64,000 nt of DNA, taken from the NCBI GenBank assembly GCA_964371995.1, contig CAYJPG010000001.1, positions 1 through 64,000 on the forward strand, given 5' to 3'. The notes below the pieces were generated by a model, which saw only the letters and a program-made list of their open reading frames with translations, had not been told where the DNA came from and ran no database searches. Source of the DNA: SHZI01 sp964371995 (GTDB lineage: Bacteria; Pseudomonadota; Gammaproteobacteria; Steroidobacterales; GCA-2729495). This document shows positions 17,456 to 26,537 of the stretch, one piece after another. The translations under genes were made by a program, and so were the position numbers. Numbering within the stretch: the first letter of the stretch is position 1; each line of letters begins with the position of its first letter.

Positions 17456-18565
17456 ATGCCGTCCGGTCAGAAGCCAATATCAGCGCCAGAGAGCATATGC
17501 GTCCTGCGCCTGTCTGCAATCGGTGACTGTTGCCACACGCTGCCGGTCGTCCGCACGCTGCAGGCGCATTGGCCGACAACGCACATCACCTGGATCGTCG
17601 GGCGCACTGAATACGGTCTGCTGAAAGATGCGAGCGGCATCGAGTTTATCACCTTCGACAAGCGCGACTCCCGGGCCAGTATGCGGGAAATCCGTCGGCA
17701 ACTCGCCGACCGGCACTTTCCCCTGCTCCTGCACATGCATGCCTCGATGCGCGCCAACCTGGTCAGCCGGATGGTCCACGCTGACATCCGTCTGGGCTTT
17801 GACCGTGCACGGGCACGCGACTGGCAATGGCTGTTCAGCAACCAGAAAATTGCCGCACAGCCCAGGCAGCACGTGATGGACGGGCTGTTCGGCTTTGCCG
17901 AACACCTCGGCATCCACGAACGGGTGCTGCGCTGGGATTTCGCACTCAGCACTGCTGACCGGGAAATCGCTGACAAGCTGCGTGCCGGTCCCCGGCCAAT
18001 CTGCGTCATCAGTCCCTGCACCAGTCAACGTTTTCGCAACTACCGTAACTGGCGGGTCGAGAACTACGTCGCTGTCGCCAGGCATCTCATCGCTGCGCAT
18101 GGGGCGCAGATCGTGCTGACCGGCGGCCCGACCGAGACCGAGCAGAGCTACGGTGCGGCGATTTGCGCCGGAGTCGGCAACCAGCCCGAAGGCCAGGTCA
18201 TCAACCTGGTCGGCAAGACCAGTCTCAAGCAACTGTTTGCCGTTCTGCAGATCGCTGATCTGCTCATCTGTCCGGATTCCGGCCCGGCGCACATGGCGAC
18301 AGCTGCCGGCACGCCGGTGGTCGGTCTTTACGCCACCTCCAACCGTCTTCGCACCGGCCCGTATTTCAGCCAGGAGCTGGTCATCGATGCCTATCTGGAA
18401 GCCGTGCGCCGTGAATTCAACAAGGCGGTTGCCGAATTGCGCTGGGGCGAACGGGTACGCGATCCGGCGGCGATGGATCTCATCAAGGTCGATGCGGTGA
18501 TCGCGATGTGTGATCAGTCGCTCGCCAATCCGCGCCGGCCGAGTGCGGTGATCGCGTCGATCTGA
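17456..18565 (+). CDS. Glycosyltransferase family 9 (LPS heptosyltransferase)
   Basis: Transfers a heptose from ADP-heptose to the LPS inner core at the cytosolic face. 369 residues with the GT9 layout. ICVLRLSAIGDCCHTLPVVRTL is the N-terminal acceptor-side motif, then TWIVGRTEYGLL. The C-terminal donor domain has ISPCTSQRFRNYRNW, VLTGGPTETE and CPDSGPAHMATAAGTPVVGLY. ATG 17456 is preferred over TTG 17453. Its precise step (WaaC, WaaF or other) is not decidable here. The ADP-heptose supply enzyme HldD is encoded at 42.7 kb. Confidence 0.88.
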   Translation: MPSGQKPISAPESICVLRLSAIGDCCHTLPVVRTLQAHWPTTHITWIVGRTEYGLLKDASGIEFITFDKRDSRASMREIRRQLADRHFPLLLHMHASMRANLVSRMVHADIRLGFDRARARDWQWLFSNQKIAAQPRQHVMDGLFGFAEHLGIHERVLRWDFALSTADREIADKLRAGPRPICVISPCTSQRFRNYRNWRVENYVAVARHLIAAHGAQIVLTGGPTETEQSYGAAICAGVGNQPEGQVINLVGKTSLKQLFAVLQIADLLICPDSGPAHMATAAGTPVVGLYATSNRLRTGPYFSQELVIDAYLEAVRREFNKAVAELRWGERVRDPAAMDLIKVDAVIAMCDQSLANPRRPSAVIASI

Positions 18566-18591
18566 GAAAAGGTGCCGGAGAAAAGGTGCCG
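18564..18591. repeat. Tandem 14-bp direct repeat next to a GT9 stop codon
   Basis: GAGAAAAGGTGCCG occurs twice head to tail (18564-18577 and 18578-18591), followed by GATTTATTTTCCCC. The first copy overlaps the TGA of the glycosyltransferase. The AAAAGGT-core plus T-rich tail resembles the elements around transaldolase at 47.6 and 48.6 kb, and small palindromic elements that accompany REP-associated transposases in other Gammaproteobacteria. Confidence 0.6.
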
Positions 18592-18614
18592 GATTTATTT
18601 TCCCCTGAACCCGA

Positions 18615-19577
18615 CTACCGGGACTTTCCGTGCGCGGCAAAAAACTCCCAGATCAGGTCAGTCGCATTCAGCGAAGTACTCGGCGTATCACCTCGACGTG
18701 AACCTTTCTGCCCACCCGGCCATGCATGGCCATTGTCCTTGAGCAGATAGAGTACGACCGCTTTGCCGCCCGGGCAGGGATACTGCCAGTGGATAAAGGC
18801 AGCTTGATCCCGCTTCACCGGTTCCTTTGCACAACCGTCTGTCCTGGCCCAGTAGACGCCTTGGTCCAGAGCAGGCTTCGCAGGTGTGCCATCCCATGCG
18901 TCATTGAAGCGCCCACCCGGTGGGCCGCCGAGATACGGTACGGATTTGTCTAGCATGCCATTCAGCATGAGGGCTGATACCGGGTGGGCCGCCTTGCTCT
19001 CGTCGCCGAACACGGTGGCCACCACCGGCGCAATCGCTGCGAGCTGGTCGGAGAGTTCCCGCCCCAGCCGGTGCGTCATCATGCCGCCGTTGGACATTCC
19101 GGTTACATAAACCCGCTTCGGGTCGATCGGATAGTCTTTGACGAGACGCGTGATCAACGCTCGCATGAAACCCACGTCATCGACCTGATGCTTCATCGCG
19201 TAGCCGCAGCAATGGCCGGCGTTCCAGGTCAGCAGTTTCTGCCTGAAGCGGCCGGTACCTTCGGGATAGACGACGATGAAGCCCTCGCGACGCGCCTTGT
19301 CACTGAAGCCCGTCATGCGCTCGGCATTCTCTGCGTTGCCGCCACCGCCGTGCAGGACCAGCACCAGCGGTACGGCGCCCGCCTGCAGTACAGGCTCCGC
19401 CGGCATACGAATCAGATAGTGCCGCTCGACCCCGTCATGCAGAAGTGTCTGTTGCGGATCCGGGTCGTCAGACTGACGATCGGTCACCGGGGCTGCTAAA
19501 GCTGTGCCAGTCAGAAATCCGGCAATGATCGTGAAGCATACAAGTCGCTCAATAGCGTTACGGTCGATCCTGCTCAC
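18615..19577 (-). CDS. Secreted PHB-depolymerase/feruloyl-esterase-like hydrolase (LpqC type)
   Basis: Alpha/beta hydrolase of 320 residues expected to cleave ester bonds outside the cytosol. The N-terminus is a signal peptide (hydrophobic VCFTIIAGFLTGTALA, cleavage after ALAA). Motifs are LVLVLHGGGGNAENAERMTG (oxyanion region), WNAGHCCGYA, GMSNGGMM with the nucleophile Ser, and NGHAWPGG with the catalytic His. Start GTG 19577 is supported by AGGGGA seven bases upstream and by the signal peptide beginning there. It overlaps the end of the penicillin-binding-protein gene by 20 bases and is probably cotranscribed. The natural substrate (aromatic ester, polyester) is not determinable. Confidence 0.82.
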   Translation of the reverse strand: MSRIDRNAIERLVCFTIIAGFLTGTALAAPVTDRQSDDPDPQQTLLHDGVERHYLIRMPAEPVLQAGAVPLVLVLHGGGGNAENAERMTGFSDKARREGFIVVYPEGTGRFRQKLLTWNAGHCCGYAMKHQVDDVGFMRALITRLVKDYPIDPKRVYVTGMSNGGMMTHRLGRELSDQLAAIAPVVATVFGDESKAAHPVSALMLNGMLDKSVPYLGGPPGGRFNDAWDGTPAKPALDQGVYWARTDGCAKEPVKRDQAAFIHWQYPCPGGKAVVLYLLKDNGHAWPGGQKGSRRGDTPSTSLNATDLIWEFFAAHGKSR

Positions 19578-22500
19578 TGATTTCCCCTGCTGATGGACTT
19601 TCCGGCTCAGGATCTGGCGGCTCAGTCTGCCCGCCCGGTGCTGACCGCACTGTATCCAGGGCTTCGCCCGGCGATGCAGACGGCGCACTGATCTTCGGCT
19701 CCGGTTCCTGTAACGGCCAGGCGCCAGGCGCGCTGTCAGCAGCACAACTTGTCCCGACACGTGGCGGGCGGTTGATAGCCTCACGCAAAACCGGGGCCAG
19801 TGTTTTCAGAATCTGCGCTGGCAGTGCACTGGTGAACTGATAGCCCTCCGCTGCCGGACCCTTCACGTAGGCCGTCAGGGTGCCGAAATGCCGGGTGCCG
19901 ATATAGAACACCACCGTCCCTGAGCGGCTGACCACACGCGACGAGAGCAAGATACCGCCCTTGCCATAGGTCTCAAAGCGGTGATCACCGGTACCTGTCT
20001 TGGCACCAACGACCAGCGGCTGATCGTCACTGCCGATGAACACGCCATCCAGCCGCTTGCCCGTTCCGCCAGCTACCACCAGAGCCAGCATCCGGCGCGC
20101 GGCCTGGGCCACCTCTACAGGCAGGACGCGGTGACCATCCGCAGGCACCGCACCGAAGTGTGTCTCGTAAGGCGTATCTACCCCGAAGCGCAGATCGTCG
20201 ACCCGCAACGTGGACAGGCGAATGCCATCATTAAGCAGAATGCCCATCAGCGTGGCAAGGGCAGCCGGACGGTCTCCGGAGCTACCGAGCGCCGTGGCAT
20301 AGGAAGGTGTCAGCGTACTGAAGGGATAACCAAGCCGCTGCCAGGATTTATGTATCTCTGAAAATGCTTCCAGCTCCAGCAAGGTACGAATTCGCTTGTC
20401 CTGCGCGCCTTTGCTGCGCGTCTTGAAGAGCCAGGCGTATGCGCTCTGTCTTTCTGCCTTGCTCGCGTCCAGCACCTGCGAAAGGCTGGCCTCCGGCTCG
20501 GCCCGGAGATAAGCAACCAGCCAGAGTTCCAGGGGATGAACACCAGCGATATAGCCCCGATCGGCCAGGCTATATCGATCGATAGCGTAGCTGTCGTACA
20601 GCTTGCGGATCGATGCGTCATCGATCTTCGCGTCAGGCAGGTTGGCGCGCAGAAATGTCGCAAAACCTGCCTGATCGGCCGCCGGCTCCAGCGAGCGGAA
20701 TATCACCGCGAGACGACGCGGTGTGGGCTTGATCCCCTGCAGCAACCGGAGCTCTGCTTGCCCGGTGCCCAGACCCCGATATTTCTTGTAGAAACCGCTG
20801 AGGTACTCGCGTCCTTCCTGATCCGCAAACCGGACCAGGTAATCCCGACGCTTGTCATCACCGATATCAGCAAGGAGAGTGGCGCTGGATCCCGGCATGT
20901 TGAACATCGTGTGATACACGATATCCCTCATCAGACGAATGAAGAGCAGATTCACCGAGCGCTGAAACCCGTCCCGAACCGTGATGACGCGACTGTTGTC
21001 TGCCGGATCAAAGTTCTCGAATGTCTGCAGCCCACCACCGGTGAAGAAAGACTCTGCGGTACTTGCCGAATACTGCCGGTCAAGCGCCGCCACAAGCATC
21101 GCGTTGAGCGTACGGTCTTCACCCCGGGCAGTGAGCAGATAATCCACCGCCCAGCGCGTGATCCGGTCTTTGGCGGCTACCGGCCTCGTCTGCAGCTGCA
21201 CTTCATCCAGCGCTGCCAGCTGTTCGTGGAGCGTGGCAACGATTTCAAGATAGCTGACCAGTGTGCGCAACTTGGCGGTTGAGCCCAGGTCGAGGCGGGT
21301 ACCTTCATTGATATCGAAAGGCTGTTCATAGTTGTCTGTCTGTACCCGCACCAGATTAGCATCCGGCGTGCGCTCGAAAAGGCTGAAACTGTAGATCACC
21401 CCGGCGGGATCGGACCGTGCCAGCAACCGCTGCTCCAGCAACCCCGCGGCAGCTGCCCCCTTGGGGGTGGAGATAGCCTGTAGTGCTGCAGTCACCCGCT
21501 CCTGTAGCGCAAGGTCTATCGAACTCAACGCAGTCAGGTCCAGACGGTCGAGCGCATACAGATTGCGAATATCCAGCAATCCGGCGAGCGTTTTGCGGGC
21601 AGCACTGGCCGCCTTGCGGCTCACAAAAGAACCGCGCGGCACCTCGGGAATACCGGGCGCCTGATCCAGGTGCACTGCAAGTGCTGCATCACGCAGCTCA
21701 GCACTGATAACGCCATCTCTCGCCATAAGGCGCAGGTAGACGTCCGTGAGCTTTTCGAGCGCCGCTGTCTGACCCGACAGGTAGCCAGAAGGACGGCGCT
21801 GGGAGATCAGCAGCGACAACGCCTGCTTGTAAGCCAGGGCGCGCTGCTCAACCGGTGCCGAAGCATCGCGCAACGCCGCGTTGATCTGATCAAAATCCCG
21901 TCCGTACCATGCCCACAGCCCGTCACCGAGTCCTATAACTTCACCGTAGCCAGGCCGGGCGGCCAGCGGCACGGTATTGAGGTAACCAAGGACAAGCTGG
22001 CGACGGGTCGCAGTGGTGTCCTCACCCTCCAGATAGGCCCGCAGGGATGCAGAGGCCATCTGCCTCAGTTTGTCGGTCGCCGAGGTGGTGCGCCCACCCG
22101 GCGAGTGCCGGTATTTCTCGATCTGGGTTGCGAGTGTGCTGCCGCCTGCAGCGTCATGTTCCGGAGTGAATATTTGCAGCACCTGGTCAAACGCGGCCCG
22201 TGCAAAACGCCCCCATTCAACAGCCGGGTTGGTGCTTGGATATCGGTTGGAGAGCAGCTCCCTGTTTTCGATATACAAGAGACTGTTCGTGATCAGCGAT
22301 GGCACAGCCGCAAAGTCCGGGTAGACCCTCGCCGGGTAGCGCGCGCTGACTATGGGTTCCCTGGCACAGTCGAGTACGGTCAGCCCTGCCTGGGTTTTCT
22401 CCCGGTAGGGCAGGAACAGGCCGCGGTCCGCGACCTTCGCCATGGCAGGCGAGATTCGGGTCTGAGCCGTGATGGTGTAGCCGCGCGCAGGCAGCCGCTC

Positions 22501-22776
22501 GGCAAGTCCGGGCAACGCCGAGTAACCAAGTCGCTGGTCATAGGGCCCGTCGCCCGGCATCCGGATCGAGTCACTGACCCCCGGTTCGAGTTGGAAGGTC
22601 ATTTGCCGACCCAGCCGGGCCAGATTCCTGGCCTGAAAAGCGGATGTCTGCGCCTCTTGCCAGATCACTGCAGCCGCGGCAAGCACCCCGACCAGGAACA
22701 AGACACGCAAGGCGTAGCGGAGCAGCCGCCACGGATCAGTTGGTCTGGTTTTACGGGCTACGCGGCGACGAAACAT
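19558..22776 (-). CDS. Large class A penicillin-binding protein (glycosyltransferase/transpeptidase)
   Basis: Bifunctional peptidoglycan synthase of 1072 residues. A membrane anchor lies at 21-38. The GT51 domain follows, with catalytic Glu170 in LLYIENRELL and AGGSTLATQIEKYRH. The transpeptidase has SxxK (Ser499-Thr-Ala-Lys502), SVN at 607-609 and KTGT at 926-929. The 317 residues between SVN and KTGT far exceed the 130-190 usual in E. coli PBP1b/1a, so an extra helical insert is present. The tail after about 1000 is Pro/Glu/Ser-rich. ATG 22776. The nearest named relatives are PBP1a/PBP1c-like proteins, but it is not a close match to either. Confidence 0.88.
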   Translation of the reverse strand: MFRRRVARKTRPTDPWRLLRYALRVLFLVGVLAAAAVIWQEAQTSAFQARNLARLGRQMTFQLEPGVSDSIRMPGDGPYDQRLGYSALPGLAERLPARGYTITAQTRISPAMAKVADRGLFLPYREKTQAGLTVLDCAREPIVSARYPARVYPDFAAVPSLITNSLLYIENRELLSNRYPSTNPAVEWGRFARAAFDQVLQIFTPEHDAAGGSTLATQIEKYRHSPGGRTTSATDKLRQMASASLRAYLEGEDTTATRRQLVLGYLNTVPLAARPGYGEVIGLGDGLWAWYGRDFDQINAALRDASAPVEQRALAYKQALSLLISQRRPSGYLSGQTAALEKLTDVYLRLMARDGVISAELRDAALAVHLDQAPGIPEVPRGSFVSRKAASAARKTLAGLLDIRNLYALDRLDLTALSSIDLALQERVTAALQAISTPKGAAAAGLLEQRLLARSDPAGVIYSFSLFERTPDANLVRVQTDNYEQPFDINEGTRLDLGSTAKLRTLVSYLEIVATLHEQLAALDEVQLQTRPVAAKDRITRWAVDYLLTARGEDRTLNAMLVAALDRQYSASTAESFFTGGGLQTFENFDPADNSRVITVRDGFQRSVNLLFIRLMRDIVYHTMFNMPGSSATLLADIGDDKRRDYLVRFADQEGREYLSGFYKKYRGLGTGQAELRLLQGIKPTPRRLAVIFRSLEPAADQAGFATFLRANLPDAKIDDASIRKLYDSYAIDRYSLADRGYIAGVHPLELWLVAYLRAEPEASLSQVLDASKAERQSAYAWLFKTRSKGAQDKRIRTLLELEAFSEIHKSWQRLGYPFSTLTPSYATALGSSGDRPAALATLMGILLNDGIRLSTLRVDDLRFGVDTPYETHFGAVPADGHRVLPVEVAQAARRMLALVVAGGTGKRLDGVFIGSDDQPLVVGAKTGTGDHRFETYGKGGILLSSRVVSRSGTVVFYIGTRHFGTLTAYVKGPAAEGYQFTSALPAQILKTLAPVLREAINRPPRVGTSCAADSAPGAWPLQEPEPKISAPSASPGEALDTVRSAPGGQTEPPDPEPESPSAGEISEQDRP

Positions 22777-22827
22777 GCGTCAGCATAGCAGCGAGCCCGG
22801 CTCCGTCCCCGGGCAACAAGAGTCAAT

Positions 22828-22854
22828 GGCAGCACCCTGCACCAGGGTGCTGCC
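22828..22854 (-). terminator. Perfect 11-bp hairpin after the TonB-receptor gene
   Basis: GGCAGCACCCT and AGGGTGCTGCC flank a five-base loop, located 18-45 bases after the receptor stop on the minus strand. There is no T tract, so it may stabilise the mRNA end or act as a weak terminator rather than a true intrinsic terminator. Confidence 0.5.
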
Positions 22855-22872
22855 ACCGGTTCACCGGAGAGA

Positions 22873-25230
22873 TCAGAAGTTTACGCGTGCACCCACGCCC
22901 CACCAGCGCGGCATGCCTGAAGCCACCTGGTTGAAGCCGAAGAGGTTGGTGAAGTCAAAGGTGTAAACCTTGTATTCCTCTTCAAACACGTTGTTGACGA
23001 AAGCATAAACCTCCCAGCCACCATCGCCGGTGGTGTATGAGGTACGGAGGTTGACGATCGTGTATCCGTCTTCTTTGGAAATCGGGTGGTTCTGGATGTC
23101 ATACCAGATATTTTTCTGATAGCTGCCCGAAGCCTGCACTGCCACCGTGCCTTCCAGTGCGGGCCACTCATAGCGCGCCAGTCCGCTGAGGCTGAAGTCA
23201 GGTGCGCCGACCATATTGCGGTCGCGAACCGCATCGCCGGTGACCGTCGGAATATCCTTCGCCGTCGCGTCGAGTACGCCTGCACCCAGCTGCAAGGTCA
23301 GGCCATCTACGGGCCTGCTCTCGATCTCGAGTTCGGCGCCGTAGACTTCAGCGTCAGCGTTGAAGATCACCTGGTTCAGGATCAGCCACTGAAAAGTCTG
23401 GAAGTCCTTGTAGTCGTAGTAGAAGACCGAGGCATTGACCCGCGTGGTGCCGCCGAGAACGGTGGACTTCAGACCCAGTTCGTAGGCGTCAAGCGTTTCC
23501 GACTTGAAGGGAATGGTCTCCAGCGGATTGTCGCCGAAGATCTGCGTGGTATCGAGAAAGCCGTTGTTGAAGCCGGCTGATTTCTTGCCCCGCGAATAGG
23601 AGCCATAGAGCAGCAGGTCATCGTTGGCCTGCCAGTTCACCTGCAGGCGGCCGGTGATGTAGTCATCGCTCTGCTCGGCGAGACTGCCAACCGTCGACTT
23701 GTTGAACAGGATCATGTAGTCCGCAGCCGGGCGCCATGCGCTTATCGGCGTGGGCGAAGGATTGAAGCAGCCTTCCGCGGGCGGATCAGGCTCCGTGCTG
23801 CAGAAGGCAGTAATACCGGAGTTGTCGATGTTTACGAAATCCAGCTCCTTGTTCTCGCTGGTCCAGCGCAAACCGCCGATTACAGTCCAGTCCGGCGCAA
23901 AATCGTACTCAATCTGGCCGAACAGGTCCCAGGAGTCGGTATCCTGCGTATAGCTGGCATCCATATCCACGAAACCGATGGCATCGGTGTTCAGTTGATA
24001 GTGGCCGTCGACCTGGTTGTTGAAATAGTAGACGCCGGCCAGCCACCGCATGCGCTCGGCTTCGCCGGCGACGCGGAGTTCCTGGCTGAAGGTATCTGTA
24101 TCCGCCTCAAAGGTGGGGGCGATAAACGAGCGGATTGCCGCCGGGGGCAGAGGATCCATCGAATAAGGCGGCACCAGGAAGGGATTCATGTCGGAATCTT
24201 CTTCCTGCAGACGCTTGACGTTGGTGTAGGCAGTGATCGAAGTCACGTCGAGTCCGCCAACTTTCCAGTTGATGTTGGCCTGGAGGCCCTGGTTCTTTAC
24301 CCGCACCTGGCCCGGCCGGTCGTAGTCGCCGGACCATGGGTCACCGTCAGTATCGACATAACCGAAGGCATCGCAGCCGGGGCAGGAACCCCAGAAATCC
24401 TCATCTGCAGGCAAGGGCAGGCTGGTGTTGCCGTCATCACTGGGCTTGGTGGACTCATGCTGCCAGGCACCGACTGCCGCGCTGTTCCGCGAGTAGTTTC
24501 CGCTCAGCAGGATACTGAGATCGTCTGAAGGCTCGAAAAGCAGCTGGCCACGACCTGCAATCGAGTCGGCACCATTGAAGTCCTGCACGCCAGGCGTGCG
24601 GTTCTTCGTCCAGCCATCGTGGTGGTTGTAGCCGAGCGACAAGCGTCCCATCACGCCGTCTGCCAGCGGGCCACCAACCGCACCCTCGGCCTTGATCTGG
24701 TCGAAATCGCCATAGCTCGCGTCAGCATAGGCATCGAATACATCGCTCGGCCGCTTGGTGACGTAGTGGATCACGCCACCCGTCGAGTTGCGCCCGAACA
24801 GCGCGCCCTGCGGGCCGCGCAAAATTTCGATGCGCTGGATATCGAAGAGCTGCAGGGCGAGACCGCCCATCGCAGGCTTGTAGACATCGTCGACATAGAC
24901 TGCCACCGGATTTTCCTGGGCATCGGCGAAGTCATTGAGGCCGACACCGCGCAGGAAAAAATTGACCTGACTGGAGTCAGCTTGCGGCGTCGTATAGTTG
25001 AGATTGGGCGTCATCTGCGTGACGTCGACGGTGTTCTCGAAGCCCATGTTGCGAACCATCTCTTCGCTGAAGGCCGTGACCGAGATACCGACATCCTGCA
25101 GGTTCTGCTCACGCCGCTGGGCGGTTACCACCACCTCCTCAAGCGCTGCCTGGGCAACACCCCCGGTGAAAGCCGCCAGCACACCCAGTGCTGTGGCAAG
25201 CGACGACGCTACGGATCGTTTTGTCGACAT
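22873..25230 (-). CDS. TonB-dependent outer-membrane receptor
   Basis: Outer-membrane gated channel, 785 residues. Signal peptide at 1-28 (ending GGVAQA). A TonB-box-like EEVVVTAQRRE at the mature N-terminus is followed by a plug domain with VNFFLRGVGLND, VAVYVDDVYKP, IEILRGPQGALFGRNSTGG and then a 22-strand-type barrel. It ends in Phe (GVGARVNF) as outer-membrane proteins do. This type is abundant in oligotrophs such as Sphingomonas and Caulobacter and often imports plant, aromatic or other organic compounds. It is the last gene of a minus-strand cluster with the nitrilase-like enzyme 63 bases upstream; GGGGGAG precedes the ATG. The substrate is unknown. Confidence 0.92.
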   Translation of the reverse strand: MSTKRSVASSLATALGVLAAFTGGVAQAALEEVVVTAQRREQNLQDVGISVTAFSEEMVRNMGFENTVDVTQMTPNLNYTTPQADSSQVNFFLRGVGLNDFADAQENPVAVYVDDVYKPAMGGLALQLFDIQRIEILRGPQGALFGRNSTGGVIHYVTKRPSDVFDAYADASYGDFDQIKAEGAVGGPLADGVMGRLSLGYNHHDGWTKNRTPGVQDFNGADSIAGRGQLLFEPSDDLSILLSGNYSRNSAAVGAWQHESTKPSDDGNTSLPLPADEDFWGSCPGCDAFGYVDTDGDPWSGDYDRPGQVRVKNQGLQANINWKVGGLDVTSITAYTNVKRLQEEDSDMNPFLVPPYSMDPLPPAAIRSFIAPTFEADTDTFSQELRVAGEAERMRWLAGVYYFNNQVDGHYQLNTDAIGFVDMDASYTQDTDSWDLFGQIEYDFAPDWTVIGGLRWTSENKELDFVNIDNSGITAFCSTEPDPPAEGCFNPSPTPISAWRPAADYMILFNKSTVGSLAEQSDDYITGRLQVNWQANDDLLLYGSYSRGKKSAGFNNGFLDTTQIFGDNPLETIPFKSETLDAYELGLKSTVLGGTTRVNASVFYYDYKDFQTFQWLILNQVIFNADAEVYGAELEIESRPVDGLTLQLGAGVLDATAKDIPTVTGDAVRDRNMVGAPDFSLSGLARYEWPALEGTVAVQASGSYQKNIWYDIQNHPISKEDGYTIVNLRTSYTTGDGGWEVYAFVNNVFEEEYKVYTFDFTNLFGFNQVASGMPRWWGVGARVNF

Positions 25231-25293
25231 GGCAATTCTCCCCCTGCAAGTCTTCAGAATGACGCTAACACTAGGTAATCAGAACTCAATTGT

Positions 25294-26496
25294 CTATTCG
25301 TTTAGCCACGGCCCCCACAGCCGCTGCTTCATCTCGTCCCAGGACATCTCATCATCACCGGCCGGCTGATAACGGCAACCCGGATGCTCGACCGCCGGCT
25401 TGGTCCAGGTGCCGCGGTCGACAAGACCCTGGATATTGGCACGGTAAATCTCATCCACCTCGGCATGGGATTTGGGTTCAACATTCAGCCAGAGGTTCTT
25501 CGGATGGATGGGTTTTTCGTACATGCGGCTGAAAAGCTCGGTGCGCAAATCCTTCAGCCAGTTGTTGTTGAGGCTCATCGCACGGAACTGGCGCAGCGCT
25601 TCGATATCCACCGTCGCTGCAACCACGCTGTTGTTGGTAGAGGCACTGTAGGAAACGACCTGCCCGCGGTAGTCGACAATATGGGCGCTGCCGCCGGCGA
25701 TATCCACCGGATGCTTCGAGGTCGCGCCCAGATAGACCGGACCCGCATTCGGGCAAAGCATATACACCGAATTGAATTCCGCATGGCCCTGGTTCTGGAT
25801 CATCCAGGTGCCGCCGCCCGGATAACCGGCAGTGGTCATCGGCGTGGCCTCGCTCGGCCGGTACACCACTTCGGCACCGTTGAAAGTCAGCGCGCGGACC
25901 GCTTCAGGGTATTCGCCGTCGCTGCAGCAAATGGTACCGATGTTGCCGATGTCGTCGGTCTTCAGTACCGGATAGAAGGCCTCGATACCGTCGCCGTACA
26001 ACTCGACCCACCGGTCGTAGACATCGTGCGGTACGCAGGAGCGCTCACGACACCAGACGTGGTTCTTGGCGGCCTTGTGCACCACCTTGCCGTTCGGGCC
26101 AATGACGAACAGCGTATTGAAGTAGCGGTCGGCCATGACTTCCGGCCAGCGCGCCTTGCACTGGCCGATGATGTAGGTGTTGTAGAGCTTCGCCAGCCGA
26201 CCCAGCTGTTCAGTCTCTTCACCGGGAATGTCGATGAACAGGTCGCGGGCAGCCATCACGTGCGGCAGGTCGAAGATCTCGTCGGTAAATCCGGTCAGCG
26301 CACCTTCGGCGAGGGCGACGATCTTCACCGGCATGTTGATGTTGACCATCGAGACGGCCGCGTGGATAACTTCCTCGATGTTCTCAAGATTGTGCCGGAT
26401 CTGCTTTCGTTCCGAGATGCCGTAGATGACGGTCGACAGACCGACGGCGAGATATGGGGCAACAGATCGGGGCGCTTTCGCTTCAGGCACTGGCAA
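25294..26496 (-). CDS. Nitrilase-superfamily carbon-nitrogen hydrolase (amidase-like)
   Basis: Cytosolic hydrolase of 400 residues acting on a nitrile or amide. The catalytic triad is visible: Glu64 (LAEGALTGF), Lys141 (VVHKAAKNH) and Cys191 in GTICCSDGEYPE. The CSDGEYPE form resembles aliphatic amidases and formamidases (C-x-D-G-x-Y-P-E) more than true nitrilases (CWE). The C-terminal extension of about 80 residues after the core is longer than usual. The start is TTG 26496 or GTG 26490; a GAGG lies upstream of both. It sits 41 bases after the MFS gene in a putative operon with the SDR and TonB receptors, suggesting it attacks an imported compound. Confidence 0.85.
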   Translation of the reverse strand: MPVPEAKAPRSVAPYLAVGLSTVIYGISERKQIRHNLENIEEVIHAAVSMVNINMPVKIVALAEGALTGFTDEIFDLPHVMAARDLFIDIPGEETEQLGRLAKLYNTYIIGQCKARWPEVMADRYFNTLFVIGPNGKVVHKAAKNHVWCRERSCVPHDVYDRWVELYGDGIEAFYPVLKTDDIGNIGTICCSDGEYPEAVRALTFNGAEVVYRPSEATPMTTAGYPGGGTWMIQNQGHAEFNSVYMLCPNAGPVYLGATSKHPVDIAGGSAHIVDYRGQVVSYSASTNNSVVAATVDIEALRQFRAMSLNNNWLKDLRTELFSRMYEKPIHPKNLWLNVEPKSHAEVDEIYRANIQGLVDRGTWTKPAVEHPGCRYQPAGDDEMSWDEMKQRLWGPWLNE

Positions 26497-26537
26497 ACAG
26501 CCTCATCGCTGTATCAGGACAGCCGGACCACAGGCCA

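Noticed and set aside
17480..18640. 386-codon minus-strand ORF opposite the heptosyltransferase
   Set aside because: Antisense to a well-defined GT9 protein; no domain recognised.
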